From NCBI GenBank assembly GCA_964537715.1, contig CAZIAH010000004.1, forward strand, positions 15,615 to 79,614: DNA of 64,000 bases, written 5' to 3'. Below, piece after piece: positions 58,472-64,000 of this stretch. How positions within the stretch are numbered: the first letter of the stretch is position 1; the number at the start of each line of letters is the position of its first letter. The stretch is from CAZTZL01 sp964537715. Lineage in GTDB: Bacteria; Zhuqueibacterota; QNDG01; DSAB01. The notes below the pieces were generated by a model, which saw nothing but the letters and a program-made list of their open reading frames with translations, did not search any database and was not told where the DNA came from. The position numbers were made by a program, and so were the translations under genes.

Positions 58472-60511
58472 CTATTCCATGAAAATCATTTTACGTATCA
58501 GCTTAATCTGATCTGCTTGAAGCCGACAGAAATAAACCCCGCTGGCCACCAACCTCCCCTGTTCGTCTTTTCCGTCCCAGACCGTCCGGTATGATCCTGC
58601 CGGTTTGAATTGACCACTGAAGAGAACGCGGACCAGTCTTCCCGAAACATCATAAACACAAATGCGAACCTTTGACGGTAAAGGAAGGGTATAGGGAATC
58701 ACTGTCCTGGAGTTGAAAGGATTCGGATAATTCTGTTCCAGTACCCATCTTTTCGGAAGATTGGGTTCTGGATTCAAATCGATCCCGCTGGAATTGAGTT
58801 CGAGTTTGACACATTTGGATCCTCGATCTATCCAGACCGGATCGCCTTCGACCACTTCGGCCAATTCTCCATTCAGGACGAAATGGACGGTTTCGTCAGA
58901 CTCTGCGCCTTCATCCTTTTCCAGTGTCGAAGCATCATCCCCGAAAACATGCACCAAAAATCCTCCTTCTTCTGTAGCCTGTGTTTCTCCGCAAAGCACA
59001 CTGTCTCCGTCAAAAACCCGAATAACATCTCCCGGAGACAGCAATTCAGGTTGCATCGCCCAAAAGTCGCACCACCAGGGAGTGACACTCGGCCCGGGAA
59101 TACTGTCCTGCTGAATTTGGCTAAAAGAGGGATTGGCTCGTGCAAGAGCATACCCTCCAGAAGGATAGACCAGCGTCCTGGCACTGTCCATTCTGACCCA
59201 GTACCCGGACAACGGGGACAGCAGATTCAAATCATTCAGAAACGCCGGTTTTTCACGAATCCAGGATTTTGGGCCTTCTCCACCCTGATAACCCAAAATA
59301 TAATTATAATACGGCTCCAGTGTTTGAAATGCATGAGCAATCGAATCTGCCGATTGAGGTAAATATCCGACCAGATTCCATCCGCGATGAACAGGCAGCG
59401 GAGTAGTTACAGAAACGGGCGTTCCCGAAACACTCCACACAGCCGCACTGCTTGAATCAAATTTCATCCAATATCCGTGGATCCCATCCAGATACAAAAG
59501 ATCATTGATGGGCCGACCTTCTTCCCAAGATCTGGGAGGATCCTGGTCGGACTGAAAACCGAAAATATAACTCACTGGAAGATCGTCTAAAATTTCCGGC
59601 AGCGCGGGATTTTCAGGAACCACGGACAGGCAAACCATGTTCGCCCCGGGATAAAGTATCAGCTGCCTTGAAATGACAGAGGGACTCTCCTGTATTGTAA
59701 TAAGACCGGTTTGTGTATTGGCAACCGGGATTCTCTCGTCCAGTGTAAAAACAACCGCATCCAAAAACCGCAGCAGCGTGCTCCCGGATGATGGATCAAG
59801 AGGCACCCCCTGAACAAGGAAAGAAACATAAACCAGAATGCCGCCGTCGGCAATCAGACGTTTCGAAGGCTGATTGGTAGTGATTCCTCCTATTGTAATT
59901 CCGTCTTCCTCGGAATGAGAAAACGGAACTCCCCACATCTGCGTCATGGTTCCTGTACTGGAAACGCCAACCGCTTGAACAACCTCTTTCTCAAAACCGA
60001 TCTTGATTTGGTAGGCCACAACGGAATCCTGAACCTCCAATCCGCTCACACGGACAGGCATTTTGACTGTAGACCCTTGATAGACCAGCGTATCGGGAAT
60101 TGAAATGGAAAGATCATGATGAATGCTGCTTGAGGTCGTCAGAACATTCACACCTGCATCATCCGTCTCTTCTGCAGTCAGGAATATTTCCGCAGTACCC
60201 GTCTTCCCGTCCCCCTCGTTAAAATCAACATGAAGAAGATCCCCGACAGACCAGGTAGAGGGGAAAAAACCGCAATCAACGGTCCAGTTGCCTTCTTGAT
60301 AACTGCATCCCCACGATTCGGTCAAAATCTCCCCGGGTCTCTTAAGAAGATAAGCTGTCATGGCAACCGAACCAGGGTAAGTATCATCCGCATATTTCAG
60401 CGTTCCGGACACAATATGGGGTGCTCCGGGATGAACCTGCCTCGTCCAGATCAATAGAGAAAGAATCTGCACAAAAACAATGAATCGAGATAGTTGGATT
60501 GAATGTTTCAT
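58472..60511 (-). CDS. Secreted cohesin-like protein with type IX-like sorting domain
   Basis: 679 residues from MKHSIQLSRFIVFVQILSLL, a signal peptide. An N-terminal beta-module is followed by a cohesin-like domain at about 130-270 (DTLVYQGSTVKMPVRVSGL, VVAYQIKIGFEKEVVQAVGV, GGILVYVSFLVQG). Two related units with NMVCLSVVPENPALP and GWNLVGYLPQSADS lie between 285 and 465. Residues ~480-575 carry the CDFW module (WWCDFWAMQP, PGDVIRVFDGDSVL, FLVHVFGDDASTLEKDEGA, CVKLEL) seen at the N terminus of the next protein. The chain ends with a sorting domain (VLEQNYPNPFNSRTVIPYTL, IRKMIFME). Cohesins bind dockerins in other systems; no dockerin was identified here. A GTG start at 60520 is also possible. 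Confidence 0.85.
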   Translation of the reverse strand: MKHSIQLSRFIVFVQILSLLIWTRQVHPGAPHIVSGTLKYADDTYPGSVAMTAYLLKRPGEILTESWGCSYQEGNWTVDCGFFPSTWSVGDLLHVDFNEGDGKTGTAEIFLTAEETDDAGVNVLTTSSSIHHDLSISIPDTLVYQGSTVKMPVRVSGLEVQDSVVAYQIKIGFEKEVVQAVGVSSTGTMTQMWGVPFSHSEEDGITIGGITTNQPSKRLIADGGILVYVSFLVQGVPLDPSSGSTLLRFLDAVVFTLDERIPVANTQTGLITIQESPSVISRQLILYPGANMVCLSVVPENPALPEILDDLPVSYIFGFQSDQDPPRSWEEGRPINDLLYLDGIHGYWMKFDSSSAAVWSVSGTPVSVTTPLPVHRGWNLVGYLPQSADSIAHAFQTLEPYYNYILGYQGGEGPKSWIREKPAFLNDLNLLSPLSGYWVRMDSARTLVYPSGGYALARANPSFSQIQQDSIPGPSVTPWWCDFWAMQPELLSPGDVIRVFDGDSVLCGETQATEEGGFLVHVFGDDASTLEKDEGAESDETVHFVLNGELAEVVEGDPVWIDRGSKCVKLELNSSGIDLNPEPNLPKRWVLEQNYPNPFNSRTVIPYTLPLPSKVRICVYDVSGRLVRVLFSGQFKPAGSYRTVWDGKDEQGRLVASGVYFCRLQADQIKLIRKMIFME

Positions 60512-60587
60512 ACTGGTCACTAATTTAATGAAAGACTTGCTTTATCCCAAACGTATTATTTGGACAGAAAAAATAAAAATATCGAAA

Positions 60588-60627
60588 AAAGGAAGGAGCT
60601 GATATCGCTATTTCAACTCCTTCCTTT
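60588..60627 (-). terminator. Intrinsic terminator of the Ig-repeat protein gene
   Basis: AAAGGAAGGAG (60588-60598) pairs perfectly with CTCCTTCCTTT (60617-60627). On the minus strand TTTTTTCGATATTTTTATTTTTTC follows in the next bases. It lies just past the stop at 60660. Confidence 0.88.
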
Positions 60628-60659
60628 GACATTTTAAATCACTGGCAACCGATCCGCTA

Positions 60660-63600
60660 CTATTTCATTTTAATCATCTTATGTGTCAATACCTTGTTCG
60701 GGCTGATCAATCGATAAATATAAATCCCGGTTGAGATGTCGTTATCCAGTTCGTTTTTGCCATTCCATTGTATCGTGTAGTACCCGGGATCGGTGACTTT
60801 ATCGACAAGCGTAACCACCCGCTGCCCCATCATGTTGTAGATAATCAATGAGATGTGCTCACGTTTCGGCACTTCGTACTGGATGATTGTGCTTGGATTG
60901 AATGGATTGGGATAATTCTGCGAAAGCGCATACTTTTCAGGCCGCGGTATCTGAACCATAATCGGACCGTGTTCCTTCTCATTTCCGCGAATATCGACAT
61001 CGATCAGTTTATAGTAGTAGGTGCGGCCGACTTCAATGCTCTTGTCCACAAAAGTATATTCTCCTTCTTTCGTACTTGGAATGATTTTTTCATTGATCTT
61101 TTCATATTCTCCTTCGTCGGAGTGACTCCTGTAAACATGGAAACCCAGATTATCCGTTTCGCTTGCAGTCGCCCAGTTGACTTTGACTTCCAACAGATCC
61201 TTCACAAACTGGACATTAAAATCGACAAGTTCGACCGATGAGGTAACATTGAGTACCCACGTGGTGGTCGTGATTGCTTCCCCGTCACTGACAGATGCAA
61301 TGATCGTCTCATTCCCAGTATTCTCTTTATCAATACTGTAATAGAACTGGGCATAAGGACAGGAAACATCCTTTCCATTCACCACCCATCGGTATGTGAG
61401 CGGATCACTATCCGGATCCCAGGCCGTAATCCAGAAAGGCACGGTTTGACCTGAAGTCAGCGTGGTATCCCCTGCCGGATGCCGGCTAAGTATCTGGGGA
61501 GGTCTGTCGTTATTAATAACGTTCACGACGACACTGGCTTCATCAAATCCTCCCTTGGTGTCCACAACCTGCAAAATCAGGGAATAGACACCCTCCTGAT
61601 CCCAATCGGGTGTCCATAACAATGCAGCCGTGGATTCGGATTGTTTATAAATACTGGCTCCCACAGGAGGATCGATACCCCCATGTTGAAACCTGAGCGT
61701 ATCACCGGATGATATATCGGGATCACTGGCTACAAGAGGAACACGAAGCGGCGAATCCGCTTTTTCGATAATGGTATAACTCGGATCGATGATGTCTTTG
61801 TTCAAAACCGGAATGTTCGTGTTCGAAACGGCATAAATCGTAAATTTGACCTCATTTCCACCGACGATCGCCCGCACTTCTTCCGTTCCCGCTATCAATC
61901 CAACCTGATAGTGAACCAATGCCAGACCTTTGCTGTTTGTCATAACCTGAGATGTTTCGACAATCGACCCATTCCCTGATTCATAAAAATAGACCTGCCG
62001 ATCCGGTACCGGATTATTCTTGGAATCGACCACTTTGACACACAAAGGCAGTGCAAGAAGATGTCCCACTGTTCCTTTTTGATTGTCTCCTGCAAACTTG
62101 CTGATGGCCAGTGTATTATCGGCAGTCTCTGCAGTAATCGTAAAAATGAGTGGCGAACCTTCCAGGGGAGGATTGCTCGTACTGGCTTCGATCCTGATGG
62201 TTCCCGTCGTATTTCCCAAAGTGACCGGAACAGACACCATCCCAAGAGAATTACTCACGACAGTGACACTGATGCCTCCCTGTACTTTTGCATCCCCGTC
62301 ATCCAGCACCTTGAATTTTACCAGCTTCCCGCTCACCGGATTGCCGTACTGGTCTGTGATATAGACGATGAGCGGATTCGGAGTCGAACCACCAATCAAA
62401 CCCACTTGATTGTCGCTGGACTCTTCTTTGACCATCCTTCTTGCTACACCGGATGTGCTCGAAGCAAAAAACGTTATCGGCCAACCAGCCAGGTTTTCAT
62501 TTTTCGATTCGATACGGCTGGTTTTATTGGTTAGCGTGTCGACTCGGAACCATACCTTGGTTTGTCCATATTCGTTGGTTTTGGCCGGAGAAGCTGTCTC
62601 CAATTTACCATAGCTGGTTTTATTCTCAAAAATAATATTAACACCCGCAACCGGGTAATGATCCTCATCTTCCGCGGCCACCACAAACGGCTTGGCTAAA
62701 ACCTCTCCGGCACTCTGCGTTTGCGGACTACCCGATACATAGTACATGGATACCGCGCCTTTATTTCGTGAAGTTGCTGAAAAAAGAACGGCGTTCTGTA
62801 TCGCATCCGAAGTGACTTTGACCAGATTCTCGCCGGGATCGGGCCCCAGAACATATTTGGCATAGGCAAGACCATTTTCGTTACTGATATTGTCCTGTTC
62901 TATGATTCTCCCTCCGCCGAGAAGAACATTGAAAGTGACGGGAGCATCGGCAACAGGATTATTGTACTGATCGACCACCTCAACCACCAGAGAATCTTTC
63001 AATACGGTATTGACATTCCCGATCTGACTGTCTCCGGAGACATAATTCATGTCTTTGGCTCCATCCGACATGAACCGTACCTTGGCCTCATTGAGGAGAG
63101 TAACCCCCTGAGCACTGGCGTTTATAGTTTTCCATCCAGAAGTCAGAGAAACGAGATAGCCAGTCGTTCTTCCGTTTTCATCCGTATTGGGTGGCTGATG
63201 AAGAAAATTATTGCTTCCGCCCGTTACCGACAAAGTGACTTTCTTATCGACAATCGGATTTTTATAACGATCATAGAGTACAATTGTTATCCAGCTGGTA
63301 TCATTGGCTGATGCATAAACAGGCCCGGTTGCCGCTATTGTCGATTCAGTCGCACTGACCGAATCGGCCTGCGCAGATGCATAAAAATAAAGTGGAGCGC
63401 CTTTTAACAACTGAATACCGTCATGTGCGGTTGTTTTGAGGATATTATTGAGCGTGCCCACTTTCTTTCCCAATGTCCAGATAAGGGATGCCTTTCCAGA
63501 GATTGAATCCACTTGTACGATTTTTGTCGTATCCGCAGACTTGATAACCGCATTCAATGTATCCAGTGTGCCTCCTGTAGTACTGGTAATAGAAAAATTG

Positions 63601-64000
63601 ACACTGTCGGAAGAAACCGGATTGCCCTGATTATCATAAAGTCGGACTTCAATAGGGAAAGATAACGGCTTCCCGACGACTCCTGACAAATTTGTCTCAG
63701 TCACCGGAACAAGTGTATCTGCTTTTGAGGATTTTGCGGAAAGCTGAAACACCGCGAAAATACTGTCTGTCCCCATGTTTTTGGTGTACGCCACCACTTC
63801 GTTGTTTAAATATCCCGCAGCCGATCCAAGGCGATAATAAACCATGGCATAACCGCTGTCTTCAGAAGTATACACCGTATCCATGGGGAGTTTGGAAGGC
63901 TCAATATATCCGTTGCCTTTTACTTCCTTGAAAATGACCGGCTGGCCTGTGACGGGTTTGCCGATTCTGCTCAACATTTGCACTTTCAACGGTTCTGGCA
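60660..64000 (-). CDS. Large Ig-repeat (invasin/Big-1-like) secreted protein with sorting domain, C-terminal part
   Basis: About 1113 residues are visible and the frame is open to the window edge, so the N terminus and signal peptide are missing. At least seven Big-1/invasin-type Ig domains of ~100 residues repeat the pattern ...D-x-x-x-NP-V...V-F.V...GG...T...G.A...Y.LG...G...V, for example QYGNPVSGKLVKFKVLDDG and SKNNPVPDRQVYFYESGNG. A cadherin/Ig-like pair follows near residue 700, with WTPDWDQEGVYSLILQVVDTKGGFD. A fibronectin-type domain precedes the sorting domain (ALSQNYPNPFNPSTIIQYEV, GYYTIQWNGKNEL, THKMIKMK). Such proteins act as long surface stalks or adhesins; the role here is inferred. 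It is the first of three sorting-domain genes on this strand. Confidence 0.88.
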   Translation of the reverse strand, partial: PEPLKVQMLSRIGKPVTGQPVIFKEVKGNGYIEPSKLPMDTVYTSEDSGYAMVYYRLGSAAGYLNNEVVAYTKNMGTDSIFAVFQLSAKSSKADTLVPVTETNLSGVVGKPLSFPIEVRLYDNQGNPVSSDSVNFSITSTTGGTLDTLNAVIKSADTTKIVQVDSISGKASLIWTLGKKVGTLNNILKTTAHDGIQLLKGAPLYFYASAQADSVSATESTIAATGPVYASANDTSWITIVLYDRYKNPIVDKKVTLSVTGGSNNFLHQPPNTDENGRTTGYLVSLTSGWKTINASAQGVTLLNEAKVRFMSDGAKDMNYVSGDSQIGNVNTVLKDSLVVEVVDQYNNPVADAPVTFNVLLGGGRIIEQDNISNENGLAYAKYVLGPDPGENLVKVTSDAIQNAVLFSATSRNKGAVSMYYVSGSPQTQSAGEVLAKPFVVAAEDEDHYPVAGVNIIFENKTSYGKLETASPAKTNEYGQTKVWFRVDTLTNKTSRIESKNENLAGWPITFFASSTSGVARRMVKEESSDNQVGLIGGSTPNPLIVYITDQYGNPVSGKLVKFKVLDDGDAKVQGGISVTVVSNSLGMVSVPVTLGNTTGTIRIEASTSNPPLEGSPLIFTITAETADNTLAISKFAGDNQKGTVGHLLALPLCVKVVDSKNNPVPDRQVYFYESGNGSIVETSQVMTNSKGLALVHYQVGLIAGTEEVRAIVGGNEVKFTIYAVSNTNIPVLNKDIIDPSYTIIEKADSPLRVPLVASDPDISSGDTLRFQHGGIDPPVGASIYKQSESTAALLWTPDWDQEGVYSLILQVVDTKGGFDEASVVVNVINNDRPPQILSRHPAGDTTLTSGQTVPFWITAWDPDSDPLTYRWVVNGKDVSCPYAQFYYSIDKENTGNETIIASVSDGEAITTTTWVLNVTSSVELVDFNVQFVKDLLEVKVNWATASETDNLGFHVYRSHSDEGEYEKINEKIIPSTKEGEYTFVDKSIEVGRTYYYKLIDVDIRGNEKEHGPIMVQIPRPEKYALSQNYPNPFNPSTIIQYEVPKREHISLIIYNMMGQRVVTLVDKVTDPGYYTIQWNGKNELDNDISTGIYIYRLISPNKVLTHKMIKMK

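Noticed and set aside
57529..58482. 317-residue ORF on the plus strand
   Set aside because: Antisense to the PKD-domain protein, with no recognised motif and no promoter or ribosome-binding site.

Overview
The window looks like a chromosomal segment of a Gram-negative bacterium of the FCB group, most probably an uncultured lineage such as candidate phylum KSB1 or Calditrichota. The basis is: three secreted proteins ending in a type IX-like C-terminal sorting domain (LSQNYPNPFNPSTI-type motif, then GYYTIQWNGK and a final Lys/Arg-rich strand), a Fibrobacter-type paralogous-domain lipoprotein, a TonB-dependent receptor, a FadL-type porin and an Mla lipid-transport operon, all of which require an outer membrane. 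Phylum placement is an inference from these hallmarks; no 16S rRNA is present.

Layout. 1-4.3 kb: edge fragment of a lipid/diacylglycerol kinase, purine nucleoside phosphorylase, a histone-deacetylase-like amidohydrolase, CysE, PanB and a small membrane protein. 4.3-11 kb: a sensory block in which a TonB-dependent receptor, a periplasmic YfiR-like protein and a membrane hybrid kinase form one transcription unit, next to a second, paralogous soluble hybrid kinase. 11-17 kb: a site-2-protease-like membrane peptidase, gpmI-mlaE-mlaF-mlaD, and two distant copies of a structured ~175 bp intergenic repeat. 16.8-18.6 kb: DUF362 ferredoxin protein, small ORF and TrmO.

18.6-29.6 kb is an accessory region: a FISUMP lipoprotein bracketed by short direct repeats, an ICMT/PEMT-like methyltransferase, a very AT-rich 1329-residue P-loop NTPase with an N-terminal Cap4/DUF4297-like nuclease domain (an Avs/STAND-like anti-phage candidate), a 21 bp tandem repeat array just upstream of it, a CrtI-like oxidoreductase, a YefM-YoeB toxin-antitoxin pair with its own promoter and palindromic operators, an alpha/beta hydrolase-TPR fusion, and a decayed 3' remnant of a gene related to the neighbouring beta-helix lipoprotein. 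At least three families of imperfect palindromic repeats are scattered between these genes.

29.6-40 kb: mntR-feoA-feoB-amrS (iron-uptake operon ending in an AmmeMemoRadiSam radical SAM gene), a purine permease, an Nfu-like scaffold with a D-2-hydroxyacid dehydrogenase, smpB-tyrS-PAP2-macro operon and a tRNA-Leu(CAG) with promoter and terminator. 40-52 kb: an 11-gene, same-strand, tightly packed housekeeping run (yebC-ruvC-ruvA-ruvB-queA-ispD-ispF-dedA-gltX-LysM transglycosylase-polA). 52-64 kb: SPOR lipoprotein, FadL-like porin, then three consecutive secreted proteins with sorting domains (PKD/InlB-repeat protein, cohesin-like protein, and the C-terminal part of a large Ig-repeat protein running off the window).

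The best leads for new biology are the AT-rich nuclease-NTPase island with its repeats, the receptor-YfiR-hybrid-kinase module, the paired structured repeats, and an extracellular module (CDFW module) shared by two adjacent secreted proteins.
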